DNA from: an uncultured Aquimarina sp.
GTDB lineage: Bacteria; Bacteroidota; Bacteroidia; Flavobacteriales; Flavobacteriaceae
Direction: 5' to 3'
Assembly: GCF_947496855.1 (NCBI RefSeq)
Contig: NZ_CANMED010000001.1
Coordinates: 558,001 to 622,000 of the forward strand
Length of the DNA: 64,000 nt
A program made the translations under genes and the position numbers. Under the pieces are notes generated by a model. That model was not told the DNA's origin and searched no databases. It saw only the letters and a program-made list of their open reading frames with translations. Positions 27,001 to 34,971 of the stretch are shown here, piece after piece. Position 1 is the stretch's first letter; each line of letters starts with the position of its first letter.

Positions 27001-27836
27001 TAGCTCATTTAGCGTATGAGTCAGATACCGACAATCCAATTAAAGCACGTTATGAAAAAGAGAAAAATGATTGGTTACATAGAGGTTTAGAAGAACAACA
27101 AGCAGAAGAGCGCTCTTTGTATCGTGTTTTTGGTTCTAAACCTGGTGCCTATGGAGCGGGTTTGCAAGGACTCATAGACGAGAAAAACTGGAAGACACAA
27201 GCCGATTTGGCACAAGTATATATTAATTGGAGTGGTTACGCCTATTATGGCAGTAAAAATGAAGGAAAATCTGCTCATGAAACTTTCAAAGCGCGATTAA
27301 ATGATATCGATATCGTTATACAAAACCAAGATAACAGAGAACACGATTTATTAGATTCTGATGATTATTATCAATTTCAAGGTGGAATGACTGCAGCAGT
27401 TACACACCAAAAAGGGAACGCGCCAGTAACTTATTTTGGAGATCATTCTAGGCCAGAGAATCCTAAGATTAAATCATTAAAAGAAGAATTACATAAAGTA
27501 TATCGTTCTCGAGTGATTAATCCAAAATGGATTTCTGGAATGCAAGATCATGGATATAAAGGGGCTTTTGAAATGGCTGCAACTATGGATTATTTGTTTG
27601 CTTATGACGCGACCACAAATTTAATTGAAGATTTTATGTATGAAGGCATTACAGAAGCATACCTAATGGACGAAAAAAATAAGGCATTTATAGCGCAACA
27701 TAATAAATGGGCTTTAAAAGATATGTCTGAACGAATGCTTGAAGCTATTCAACGTGGTTTATGGCAAAATCCTTCCAATGAAATTATTGATAAATTAAAA
27801 GCATTATATCTTCAATTTGAAAATGTATTAGAATAA
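24087..27836 (+). CDS. cobN: Cobaltochelatase subunit CobN
   Basis: The large catalytic subunit (1249 residues) of the ATP-dependent cobaltochelatase, related to BchH/ChlH. The CobN signature HIGKHGNLEWLPGKSVALS is at about 555, with others such as GGSGAPTRGR, LPTGRNFYSVD, GTSTMRTGGDDIAQAF, GVRPIW, and the C-terminal KWISGMQDHGYKGAFEMAATMDYLFAYDATTN. It is the last gene of the riboswitch-led block. In the textbook scheme CobN acts late, on hydrogenobyrinate a,c-diamide, which clashes with the early-insertion genes around it. No chlorophyll genes are present, so a magnesium role is unlikely. Confidence 0.95.
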   Translation: MHLISTIPGGWNPNDEGVFYIQQKPGDILFLSAADTELYTLNKVYSVLYQENLEIPSLRLANLTYFKQELTIDTYIEEVVSKAKIVVLKLLGGTAYFSYLCEAIKAYAEAHDIQLLFLPGDNVPDLELMQLSTVSLEKVDLIWNYFTAGGKENSAEGLKLIMNLIVNNSFTIKERIYIPDLFLYHSSQGRIKSPLEIKNKPLALIIAYRSSFLADNMAPVDCLIKKLEDQGVLGVSIMALSYRNKAIKNQIVELLERFQLPQVTVIVNTTGFSIQSFNNTDEKGLFHVLNVPVIQAIMASCNKQTWEDGDFGLPPTDIAMNIALPEVDGKIITTAVSFKEAKEKDELTDSEIVYYAPNELGCEFVVKHAKAWITLNEKANHKKNIALILPNYPSKNSRLANGVGLDTPASTIIILEALKLSGYDLGDHFPKSTEALMNMLTETITNELESLAYGAAEIKISESDFYKYYNTISPKLRETIEKQWGYPKQSPNYRNGFFLIPGKKLGNVFLSIQPNRGYNIDLQATYHSPDLPPTYAYLAYYIWVQQYFKANAIVHIGKHGNLEWLPGKSVALSSETCFPSAILGPVPHFYPFIINDPGEGTQAKRRNQAIVIDHLIPPMTRAENYGDLLKLELLIDEFYESALMDPKRANLIKKKIETLVNSTHLKSDLNTKDDDIDTLLEVIDGYLCELKEAQIRGGLHIFGKLPEGEKLRDLIVALHRLPQDDTMGITQALAKDLNLDFDPINISYEITSKKTIYGVECRTYGQIVEVLEHKAKNLVEGILTDPLNDKKVGEETRSVLNSIKKGTLSKLNDTKNEVYNLLSGLNGNYVPAGGSGAPTRGRLDILPTGRNFYSVDVRTIPSQSAYQLGVKSAKNLVDRYLQEEGDYPASIGLSVWGTSTMRTGGDDIAQAFALIGVRPIWQGANRRVKDFEVLSVLELKRPRIDVLLRISGFFRDAFPDVISLFNAAIEKIAHLAYESDTDNPIKARYEKEKNDWLHRGLEEQQAEERSLYRVFGSKPGAYGAGLQGLIDEKNWKTQADLAQVYINWSGYAYYGSKNEGKSAHETFKARLNDIDIVIQNQDNREHDLLDSDDYYQFQGGMTAAVTHQKGNAPVTYFGDHSRPENPKIKSLKEELHKVYRSRVINPKWISGMQDHGYKGAFEMAATMDYLFAYDATTNLIEDFMYEGITEAYLMDEKNKAFIAQHNKWALKDMSERMLEAIQRGLWQNPSNEIIDKLKALYLQFENVLE

Positions 27837-28276
27837 ATTACTCTAAACTAGTTTAAGGATCACTTTGTTTGGTATGAGATAATTTTGAAGATTGAGAACA
27901 TTTAAAATTTTGGCTATGAGTTGTTCTAATTTCTTTACTAAACTAGCTTAATTTTTTTAAATTGTCTTACGAAGAGCCTTCAAGAAAAAGATGATATTGG
28001 GAAGGTTTCTAAAACATATATTAACTTAAATAAATAGTAAAGATGTTGCAGTTAACTAAATCCTTTTTTTTTACTAAAACAACATCAATTTTTACTTATT
28101 GGGGTATTTGTCGTCTAGCTATATTTGTGTTTGGAAAATGAAATTAAAATGTAACTATTTGATATCATTAGTAAATAGAATTGTTAACCTTGTAGTTATT
28201 AAAATAGTTAAAGCGCATACAGATAGTTATTGTGATGAAAAATAATTTCCAAAACATAAGAAAAGGTTAGTTAAAA
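27837..28276 (+). other. Intergenic region after cobN
   Basis: About 440 bases with no supported gene. It holds a 12-bp perfect palindrome TAAACTAGTTTA at 27844-27855, eight bases past the cobN stop, which is too short and lacks a T-run to be called a terminator. The 3' part must hold the promoter of the AraC gene at 28277. No operator could be assigned. Confidence 0.5.
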
Positions 28277-29131
28277 ATGCCAAGAACTATATTCGAAAAT
28301 ATTGTAATTCTAAAATATGAAGAGGCAACATCATTGGCTTTTTGTAAATATACACCCATACGTTTTTTTGAAATTTTGCATATAGAAAAAGGTTCAGGAA
28401 CAATTATTATAAATAATCATAGGGTAAAGTATAATGATAACCAACTATTTATTTTAATTCCTAGTGATCAATATAATTTAGAAATAGAAACACCAACAAC
28501 AGTCTCCGCTGTAAAATTTTTAAATAGTTTTTTTAATAATTCGAGTATAGACGAAAATGGATTACAGAGAAAAGAGTGGTTCAGAAGAATAGAGACCATT
28601 TTACATAGCGCTAACAGAACATCACATCTTAATTTACAATTTAATGCAGACGAAAGTAGTTTGCATTCCTTGTTTACCGTATTGTGCAATGAATACAATG
28701 ATAAATACTTAAAGAATGAAGTTGTATTAAAATCTACCTTACATACAATTTTGTACATTATTTCTAGAAATGTAAACTTTATTTCTTCAAAAATGTCTAG
28801 TTCCAAAATTCAAGATATTATTAATTATATACATTATAACATTCACGATTCTGAAAAACTTACAAAAAAGGAATTAGCAAATCAATTTCATATTTCTGAA
28901 AACTACATTAGTGAATATTTTAAAAGTAAAATGAATATTGGTTTAAAAAAGTATATTCTTAATTACAAACTTAAATTAGCGGAAACTCGATTAAAGTATA
29001 CGGATTTAACAGTTACCGAAATTTCTCAAGAATTAGGCTTTACCGATAGTAGTCACTTAGATAAAACATTTCTAGCTTATAAAGGAATAACTGCCAAAAC
29101 GTATAAAAAAAGTTTAGAAATAATTGATTAA
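28277..29131 (+). CDS. AraC-family transcriptional regulator
   Basis: A 284-residue regulator. The N-terminal 90 residues look like a cupin-type sensor (GSGTIIINNHRVKYNDNQLFILIPSD). The C-terminal 100 residues are the double helix-turn-helix of AraC proteins (ELANQFHISENYISEYFKSKMN ... EISQELGFTDSSHLDKTFLAYKGITAKTYKK). The inducer is unknown. It probably controls the two genes that follow, the SnoaL-like protein and the enoyl-CoA hydratase, which start about 100 bp downstream on the same strand. Confidence 0.9.
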   Translation: MPRTIFENIVILKYEEATSLAFCKYTPIRFFEILHIEKGSGTIIINNHRVKYNDNQLFILIPSDQYNLEIETPTTVSAVKFLNSFFNNSSIDENGLQRKEWFRRIETILHSANRTSHLNLQFNADESSLHSLFTVLCNEYNDKYLKNEVVLKSTLHTILYIISRNVNFISSKMSSSKIQDIINYIHYNIHDSEKLTKKELANQFHISENYISEYFKSKMNIGLKKYILNYKLKLAETRLKYTDLTVTEISQELGFTDSSHLDKTFLAYKGITAKTYKKSLEIID

Positions 29132-29233
29132 TTATTGATTCCTTGTTTTTTACTAAATCCTCTATTTTTCTTACTAAATAATTCCTCCAGACTGAACGTA
29201 AATTTGAATTATAATTCTTAATCAGTAGTTATA

Positions 29234-29569
29234 ATGAAAAATTCACAAGAGGTATATGAAAGTCATATGATGGCTGTTGATACACTGAACCCATCTATAG
29301 TAGCAGAAGATTATAGCGATGACGCAATCTTCATCACACCAGAAAAAACATATAAAGGAAGAGAAGCAATTTTTAATTTCTATAAAGAATTTCTTCCAAA
29401 TTTTGATGGTTTTCAGTTTAAAACTATCAAACTAGAAACCAATGATAATGTAGTTTATTTCGTTTGGAACGGGAAAAACAAGCATCTAGATATACAGCTC
29501 GCAACAGACACTTACATTATCGAGAATGGAAAAATAAAACTACACACATTTGCCGCATTTAATAATTAA
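29234..29569 (+). CDS. SnoaL-like / NTF2-fold protein
   Basis: A small (111 residues) cytoplasmic protein with the pattern of the SnoaL-like/NTF2 superfamily: VAEDYSDDAIFITPEKTYKGREAIFNFYKEFLP, then strand segments ending with IIENGKIKLHTFAAF. Such proteins are often ligand-binding or small enzyme domains; no catalytic residues can be named. It lies 18 bp before the enoyl-CoA hydratase gene and is likely co-transcribed with it. Confidence 0.8.
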   Translation: MKNSQEVYESHMMAVDTLNPSIVAEDYSDDAIFITPEKTYKGREAIFNFYKEFLPNFDGFQFKTIKLETNDNVVYFVWNGKNKHLDIQLATDTYIIENGKIKLHTFAAFNN

Positions 29570-29587
29570 CTTTTAAATATAAACACA

Positions 29588-30433
29588 ATGGACTACAAAA
29601 ATTTTCAAACATTTAAAGCAGAACAAAAAGGTGGGATTTTGACAGTGGATATCAACTTCGGTCCTGTAAATGTACAAGGACAAGAAATGCTAGCAGACTT
29701 AAGCAGTTTATGTCTTCGTTTAGAACGAGACAGAAGTATAAAAGTAGTTGTTTTTCAATCATCTAATCCGGGGTATTGGGTATGTCATTATGATACTAAT
29801 CTACTAAGAGATATGTCTCAAGAGGCTGTGCCAAGAAACGAAATAAAACTACTTGATTTACAATCAGTATTAGAAAGATTAAGCAATTTACCACAAGCAA
29901 CCATAGCAAAAATAGAAGGTTTTGCTCGTGGTGGTGGACACGAAATGGCATTAGCCTTAGATATGCGTTTTGCAGCTAGAGGAAAAGCTAAATTCATGCA
30001 AATGGAAGTGGGTATGGGGATTTTACCTTGTGGTGGTGGAGCATCACGTATGGCAAGACAAGCAGGACTAGGAAAAGCACTTGAAATAATTTTAGGAGCA
30101 AAAGATTGGGATGCAGATGAAGCAGAAAAATTTGGTACAATTAACAAAGCCTTAGATGCAGATAAAATCGGAGCATATGTTGATGCATTAGCAGAACGTA
30201 TTTCTAAATTTCCAGCAGAGTCTATTGAAGCTTGTAAACGTGCAGTTTATGCTTCTATTGATTTACCAATTGCTGAAGCACTAAAAGAAGAAGCATATCA
30301 ATTATTTCAAGCGACAAGTAAAACACCCGCGATAAAACGTTTTACAATTGCAGATGAAAATGGAGCACAATTCGACCATAATAATCAAAAAAACTGGGAG
30401 AGTATGTTAATTGATTTACAAGAAATCAACTAA
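29588..30433 (+). CDS. Enoyl-CoA hydratase/isomerase family protein
   Basis: A crotonase-fold protein of 281 residues. The oxyanion-hole and active-site region reads IAKIEGFARGGGHEMALALD and FMQMEVGMGILPCGGGASRM; the two glutamates used by hydratases (in GGGHE and QME) are both kept. The late region TINKALDADKIGAYVDALAERI is typical of the family. The substrate is unknown; the close SnoaL-like neighbour and AraC regulator suggest a small inducible catabolic unit. A strong terminator follows at 30451-30481. Confidence 0.88.
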   Translation: MDYKNFQTFKAEQKGGILTVDINFGPVNVQGQEMLADLSSLCLRLERDRSIKVVVFQSSNPGYWVCHYDTNLLRDMSQEAVPRNEIKLLDLQSVLERLSNLPQATIAKIEGFARGGGHEMALALDMRFAARGKAKFMQMEVGMGILPCGGGASRMARQAGLGKALEIILGAKDWDADEAEKFGTINKALDADKIGAYVDALAERISKFPAESIEACKRAVYASIDLPIAEALKEEAYQLFQATSKTPAIKRFTIADENGAQFDHNNQKNWESMLIDLQEIN

Positions 30434-30450
30434 AACTTATTAATAATATA

Positions 30451-30481
30451 AAAGAATGCTCATAGTATATGGGCATTCTTT
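30451..30481 (+). terminator. Intrinsic terminator after enoyl-CoA hydratase gene
   Basis: AAAGAATGC (30451-30459) pairs perfectly with GCATTCTTT (30473-30481), and four further inner pairs (one G-T) extend the stem to 13 bp around a 5-nt loop. A TTTATTT tract follows. This cleanly ends the AraC/SnoaL/hydratase unit. Confidence 0.88.
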
Positions 30482-30508
30482 TTATTTAACATTTTATAAT
30501 TAAAAAAA

Positions 30509-31106
30509 ATGAAGTACGTAGGTAAGTTATAGCGTCCATGGATGGAAGCCAATAGTTTATTAATCCAAGTAACTATTGGTTGCTCTAATAATGAATGTTC
30601 ATTTTGCAATATGTATCGTGATAAACCTCAATTTAAAAGAAGAAAACAGGAAGATATATACCGGAATGACACCAGAGCAAGCTATTGAAGGTGCTGCAAA
30701 AGCCAAAGAAGCAGAAATAGAAGTATTAGCGTCTTTTATTTTTGGATTAGGTGGTAAATATCGATCAAAAGAACATATCATTGAAACTACAAAACTTTTA
30801 AATATTCTTCAACCAGAAGAAATAGCACCAATGGTTTTAGCCGTGCAACCAGGAACGCCATTAGCTAATGAGGTAAAAAGTGGTGAATTTATACAAGCAA
30901 CACCATTGCAAATACTAGAAGAGGAAGAATACCTTTTAGAAAACCTAAATATTAATACTGTGTATTGGGGAAATCACGGAAACAATATTAAACCTATGAA
31001 AGGAAATTTACCAGAAATGCAATGCCAGTTTCTTAACCATATCAAACATACAATAAAAACAAATCCAATTACTAAAGAAGACATATTGTTAGCTAATCCT
31101 TGGTAA
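30509..31106 (+). pseudogene. Decayed radical SAM gene
   Basis: Starting at ATG 30509 the frame reads MKYVGKL, then TAG (30530-30532), then [16 protein letters not shown], with the 4Fe-4S motif CSNNECSFC (CxxxxCxxC-like spacing) and [18 protein letters not shown]. At about 30660 the frame changes, and the C-terminal part of the same family continues as [21 protein letters not shown] ... FIFGLGGKYRSKEHIIETT ... VQPGTPLANEVKSGEF to the stop at 31106. The middle of the radical SAM barrel, by my estimate 90-110 residues, is missing. A nonsense codon plus a deletion with frameshift make function very unlikely. The intact family resembles uncharacterised Elp3/HemN-like radical SAM proteins. Confidence 0.85.
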
Positions 31107-31113
31107 TATTAAT

Positions 31114-31145
31114 TTTCTAATCAAATCGATAAAATTGATTAGAAA
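31114..31145. terminator. Hairpin after radical SAM pseudogene
   Basis: TTTCTAATCAA (31114-31124) pairs perfectly with TTGATTAGAAA (31135-31145) around a 10-nt A/T-rich loop. It lies 8 bp past the pseudogene stop and about 120 bp past the stop of the convergent minus-strand gene. It lacks a good T-tail on the plus strand, so a terminator role is likely but not certain. Confidence 0.5.
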
Positions 31146-31266
31146 TTATGCTCTCAAAGAGTAATTATGAAACAAGAAGAAATATTCACTTGTTTTTGAT
31201 ACTTTCATTTATTCAAGCAATATTATATAAAATAAAGGATGTTTTCCTTGTGAAATGTGCTTTATG

Positions 31267-33513
31267 TTAGAATCTAAAAGAAGTAAATATTCTATTTTTA
31301 GTAATTCTATCCATATTAATTACGTGTGTTTGTAATTTCTCTTCAGCACTGCCAAATTTAGTATATAATTTGATTTTTAAAAACTTAGGTTCTTTTATGT
31401 TGGGAGTATAATCATCGGGGAGTTTAATGTTTAAATACCACTCTCCCTTTTCTGCTTTCCCAATTATATACTCTTCTGATGTATATCTATTGGTAAGCTC
31501 TCGATTTATAGTTTTTTTATCTTTTTCCATCGTATGACTTAAAACAACATACTGTTTTTTTGGATTGATGTATTGCATTTCAAACTCTACAACAGGATGG
31601 GACCATTCTGTAACAACTCGTACATCATATTTGGGCAACGTAAAAAACTTTTGGTCAATGTTATTTATTCTCCATTTTTGATTACGTTTTGATAACAAAT
31701 GTTTAAAATCATTTTTAATTTGATTTTGTAATCCACTAAAAGATTCTATTTCATTGACCTTATTATTTTTAATTTTTTTAAACAAATCAATGGATTTCTG
31801 GTATTGTTTCCCATTAGAATAATTATTAGCCAAATCAAGATATATCTGTGACTGCAACGGGGAAACATCAATAATTCTTTGATAAACTTTTTGCGCATAA
31901 TTAAATAACTCTCTTTTTTCAAGATTGAAAGCCAACACTTTGAGAACAGAAGTGTTATTAGGAAATAACTCTATGAGATTAGAAAGAATCTGTACCCCCT
32001 TATCTTTCTGATTATTATCAAAAAAATAATCAGCACATTCTACAAAAAAAGTGACATTATCTTTGTGAAAATCTCTCATAGTAAGATACACTTCATAAGC
32101 TTTATTGTAGTCAGATTCTTTTTTAAATAACGTTATAAAATCGGATGCTGGATTATGAGATACAAGAAGTGGAGATGTAAACATTTTAAACGTAATTTTT
32201 TCGTCTTTTTGCTGTTTTTCTTTATTCCTACCGGATAATCGTTTTCCTCCTTTAGTAGTAATTAATATCACTCCATTAACTCCAAAAGTACCATACAAAT
32301 TAGTAGCCGCCAATCCTTTTAATACTTTTACACTTTCCACATTATATGAATCGAGCAAATCGGCTCCTTTTCGCATATCAGAATCATTAGGAAAACCAGA
32401 AAGATTACCAGCAGTAGGTATACCGTCTATATATATTGTAGGTTGACTTGATCCCAAAAACGTCTTTCGTGTACGTATCAAAACATCATTCAAACTATTT
32501 CGACTATTAAGTTGAACTCCTGCAAATTTACCAGCGATGGCTTGTCCCAAGTTAATTTGATCATCTATCTCCACAGTTTGTACTGCATATCCTAAAGAAT
32601 TTTTATCCACTTTCCTTATACCTACATCAACCATTTTTCGTTCTTTTCGAACTTTTGATTTAACAATTGCTGCATCCAAACTGGTCACCTTATCATTCAT
32701 ATTGATGTCAATAAAATTATCTTCAGGATTTACCTTTGCAATTACTTTTTCTTTATTAGTACCGCTAAAGACCAGAACATCACCAGGTTCTACAGCAATC
32801 TTATAATTACCACTTTGATCCGTAATTGTACCTCTATTTTCACCTTGTACTAGAACATTTATATCACGTAGAACATCTATATCATCAGTAACGACACCTT
32901 CTACATACTTTTTTTTTGAGTCTGTGTTTTTAGTAGTAACAAACTCTAAACGCATCATTTTTTTATTTTCCGTAATAGCTTTTACACCAGAATTAGCATC
33001 AAGCTCTTGGAGGTTAATATGATACCCTAGACTATAAAAGGAAGTTTCATAAAGAAATTTTTTATTAATTTTTGGAGTGCTACTTACTGTAATTATTCTA
33101 GGGCTGTATAGGTTTTTTTTAAATTTACCGAAATAACCTTGGCCATCAGTAAAAAAAAGTAAGAAGTCCGCCGTTACCTTTGTATTTATTAAACTAAGAT
33201 CTAACGCGCCATCATAATTTACATTACTAAGTTTTTGTTTTAGCGAACTCCAATCAGAGGATTTGATCTCTACGTTCTCATCAGTTAGTAATTTGGAGTT
33301 TACTATTACCAACTTTACTTTGGTATTTGGATATTCCCTAAAAAAAATATCCAAAAACTCAAGCTCCTTGGTGATATTCTTGCTTTTTTGAGAAAGAGAT
33401 GCATCCCAATAGATAGCAATATTTTTAGATTCTTCAGTAGGTAAATTTTTGGCAGTTAGATTGGCACTAAATAAAAGTGTAACAATTATTATGATATATT
33501 TTCCCATAACCAT
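31267..33513 (-). CDS. Envelope protein with VWA-like, TonB-plug and TPR domains
   Basis: A 748-residue exported protein with N-terminal hydrophobic signal (GKYIIIIVTLLFSANLTA). Residues 30-170 look like a VWA fold (NIAIYWDASLSQ, ADFLLFFTDGQGYFG). Residues 205-270 form a carboxypeptidase-regulatory-like domain (VEGVVTDDIDVLRDINVLV, GTITDQSGNYKI). Residues 300-420 form a SusC-type plug (LGQAIAGKFAGVQL, PTIYIDGIPT, VESVKVLKGLAATNLYG, GVNGVILITTKGG). The C-terminal part has TPR-like helices and a final strand-rich region. No 22-strand barrel is present, so it cannot be a channel by itself. It may be a periplasmic or surface protein that borrows receptor modules. Two start codons are close (MVMGK). 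Confidence 0.75.
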   Translation of the reverse strand: MVMGKYIIIIVTLLFSANLTAKNLPTEESKNIAIYWDASLSQKSKNITKELEFLDIFFREYPNTKVKLVIVNSKLLTDENVEIKSSDWSSLKQKLSNVNYDGALDLSLINTKVTADFLLFFTDGQGYFGKFKKNLYSPRIITVSSTPKINKKFLYETSFYSLGYHINLQELDANSGVKAITENKKMMRLEFVTTKNTDSKKKYVEGVVTDDIDVLRDINVLVQGENRGTITDQSGNYKIAVEPGDVLVFSGTNKEKVIAKVNPEDNFIDINMNDKVTSLDAAIVKSKVRKERKMVDVGIRKVDKNSLGYAVQTVEIDDQINLGQAIAGKFAGVQLNSRNSLNDVLIRTRKTFLGSSQPTIYIDGIPTAGNLSGFPNDSDMRKGADLLDSYNVESVKVLKGLAATNLYGTFGVNGVILITTKGGKRLSGRNKEKQQKDEKITFKMFTSPLLVSHNPASDFITLFKKESDYNKAYEVYLTMRDFHKDNVTFFVECADYFFDNNQKDKGVQILSNLIELFPNNTSVLKVLAFNLEKRELFNYAQKVYQRIIDVSPLQSQIYLDLANNYSNGKQYQKSIDLFKKIKNNKVNEIESFSGLQNQIKNDFKHLLSKRNQKWRINNIDQKFFTLPKYDVRVVTEWSHPVVEFEMQYINPKKQYVVLSHTMEKDKKTINRELTNRYTSEEYIIGKAEKGEWYLNIKLPDDYTPNIKEPKFLKIKLYTKFGSAEEKLQTHVINMDRITKNRIFTSFRF

Positions 33514-33903
33514 AAAGCTACAAAAAAAAGAAAAATATTTCCAATTTATTGATGTCTTTAAATTTTATTCAATATCAAATCTAAAGTTATTTTTTGGTCA
33601 TTTATCCTGAATTTCTCAAAGGGTAAAGAATCAAAATATTCAGATCTTTAAAAAGATTAAAAATACTGTACGTATCGATTTATGAGAATGATTGGTAAGA
33701 TCAATTTCGTATGTTTTAGATTATTGAACTAAAGGTTATGTATACGGTAGTCTAACGTTTGTAGAACAGCTTTATCTAATAAATAAATGAAGATACTATT
33801 GTATTATATTTAACTTATAATCACCAATTGCTATGTAACGATGGTCATAATCAAGGATACATATGTGTAATCCACATAGTATATGCTAAGTGTTATTTAA
33901 TTT

Positions 33904-33922
33904 AATGCAACTAAGTTGCTTT
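33904..33922 (+). promoter_or_regulatory. Palindromic operator candidate (zinc or metal regulator)
   Basis: AATGCAACTAAGTTGCTTT: arms GCAAC (33907-33911) and GTTGC (33915-33919) with a 3-nt centre and partial flanking symmetry. It overlaps the TTG -33 element of the promoter feeding the MerC-PhoX-COG0523 block, as expected for a repressor. The gene content (MerC-like, COG0523) suggests a Zur-like regulator; that assignment is inference. Confidence 0.6.
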
Positions 33923-33945
33923 AGTGATTAATAATATTATATTTG
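33916..33945 (+). promoter_or_regulatory. Bacteroidota-type promoter of merC operon
   Basis: The -7 box TATATTTG (33938-33945) matches TAnnTTTG exactly, with TTG (33916-33918) 19 bp upstream as the -33 element. The MerC start codon is 24 bp downstream at 33970. Confidence 0.65.
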
Positions 33946-33969
33946 TAAATCAATTGTATTCCTTAAATA

Positions 33970-34374
33970 ATGTTGTTAATAAAACAAAAACCAGACAGTA
34001 TAGGAGCCATAGCAAGTACACTTTGTCTTATACATTGTATTGCTACTCCTCTAATTTTTATTGTACAAAGTTCTTCAATGACTTGTTGTAATGGGGTGCC
34101 TGCTTGGTGGGGAAGTATAGATTATCTTTTTTTAATAATCTCCTTTTTTGCTATATATCATTCTACACAAACAACTTCTAAAAACTGGATAAAAACTTCT
34201 TTATGGTTAAGTTTTCTCTCATTAACTACAATCATAGTAAATGAAAAAAATGCTTGGTTTTATTTAGATGAAAAACTGATATATGTTCCCACGATAGCAT
34301 TAATAGTATTACACTTATACAATAAAAAATACGGTCAATGTGGTCTACATAAAAGTTTTATAAAAAGTGAATAA
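33970..34374 (+). CDS. MerC domain membrane protein
   Basis: A 134-residue protein with four hydrophobic segments. The first has Cys19 and Cys23 in TLCLIHC, matching the paired cysteines in the first helix of MerC; a CC pair follows at 39-40 and a last Cys is in KKYGQCGLH near the end. MerC proteins move or bind thiophilic divalent metals. In flavobacteria such genes often stand next to Fur-family regulators or metal chaperones and may serve zinc uptake rather than mercury; no mer genes are nearby. It is the first gene behind the palindrome-controlled promoter. Confidence 0.85.
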   Translation: MLLIKQKPDSIGAIASTLCLIHCIATPLIFIVQSSSMTCCNGVPAWWGSIDYLFLIISFFAIYHSTQTTSKNWIKTSLWLSFLSLTTIIVNEKNAWFYLDEKLIYVPTIALIVLHLYNKKYGQCGLHKSFIKSE

Positions 34375-34497
34375 AAGATAAAAACAGCTTCACTGCAACT
34401 TTAAAACATGGATGTTGTTTTTCTAAATAGCATCCCAAAATGAATTCTTTAGATAATAACACATTAAAATTATATAAATCATAGTAACTAAATTTAA

Positions 34498-34971
34498 ATG
34501 ATAACAAAAGATCAAGTATTAAAGGCGCAAAGCACCTGGGGAGAAGGTGTCGTTAAAATCGGTTCATTAAAAGAAAGCAGAGCCGATTGTGAAGCTTATG
34601 CTAGTGAATTTTTAGATAAACTTTACGCATTTGAATCAGGGACTGTTCTCTTTAAACCAACCAAATGTGAGATTGAACAGTTTAGACCAAAAAAGGCGTA
34701 CGCTTTATCTTATTTTATTGCCGGAAACGATCGTGCTTGTAAAGAAGATAAAGGTTTTGCTATCAATCCTTGGATAAAAGTAAGGTTTGAAAATGCCAAT
34801 ATCATTTTAGACGAAAATAGAGCAATTGCTATGGGTAACTACTTTTTTACTGATATAAGTGGTAATGAAGCAAAAGTTGAATATACATTTGCTTATAAAT
34901 TGTTTGATAGGATGTTGAAAATAGATGTACACCATTCATCATTCCCATATACCATAGATACAATTGTATAA
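34498..34971 (+). CDS. Conserved SnoaL-like protein, sometimes named HisI-like
   Basis: A 157-residue soluble protein: an N-terminal helix (DQVLKAQSTWGEGVVKIGSL), YASEFLDKLYAFESGTVLFKPTKC, an FRPKKAYALSYFIAGNDRACKEDKGFAINPW core, and strands ending KIDVHHSSFPY. The overall pattern fits an NTF2/SnoaL-like fold. From memory, close relatives in flavobacteria are often labelled phosphoribosyl-AMP cyclohydrolase, but I do not see the zinc-ligand cysteines of real HisI, so I do not accept that name. Its stop overlaps the next start by one base (TAATG). Confidence 0.65.
   Translation: MITKDQVLKAQSTWGEGVVKIGSLKESRADCEAYASEFLDKLYAFESGTVLFKPTKCEIEQFRPKKAYALSYFIAGNDRACKEDKGFAINPWIKVRFENANIILDENRAIAMGNYFFTDISGNEAKVEYTFAYKLFDRMLKIDVHHSSFPYTIDTIV

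Larger units (their letters stand above)
33514..33969. other. Intergenic region between divergent plug protein and merC
   Basis: About 455 bases without a gene. Its right end holds the palindrome and promoter of the MerC operon (33904-33945). A second short hairpin, TATGTG/CACATA at 33862-33878, lies 25 bp further left. The left end must hold the promoter for the minus-strand gene. I see no other feature. Confidence 0.55.

Noticed and set aside
24087-27836. CobN as a magnesium chelatase H subunit
   Set aside because: No chlorophyll genes are present; the CobN signature and the B12 cluster position fit cobaltochelatase.
27844-27855. 12-bp palindrome TAAACTAGTTTA after cobN as terminator
   Set aside because: Too short a stem without loop or T-tail.
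29588-30433. A second RpfF-like synthase
   Set aside because: It has ordinary enoyl-CoA hydratase features and lacks the LPE...NLFPGMGA pattern and the RpfF C-terminal motif.
33862-33878. TATGTG/CACATA hairpin before the merC operon
   Set aside because: Arms of six bases in AT-rich DNA are expected by chance and it does not overlap a promoter box.
34498-34971. Phosphoribosyl-AMP cyclohydrolase (HisI)
   Set aside because: The name is used for relatives, but I do not see the HisI metal-ligand cysteine pattern; the sequence looks like an NTF2/SnoaL fold.
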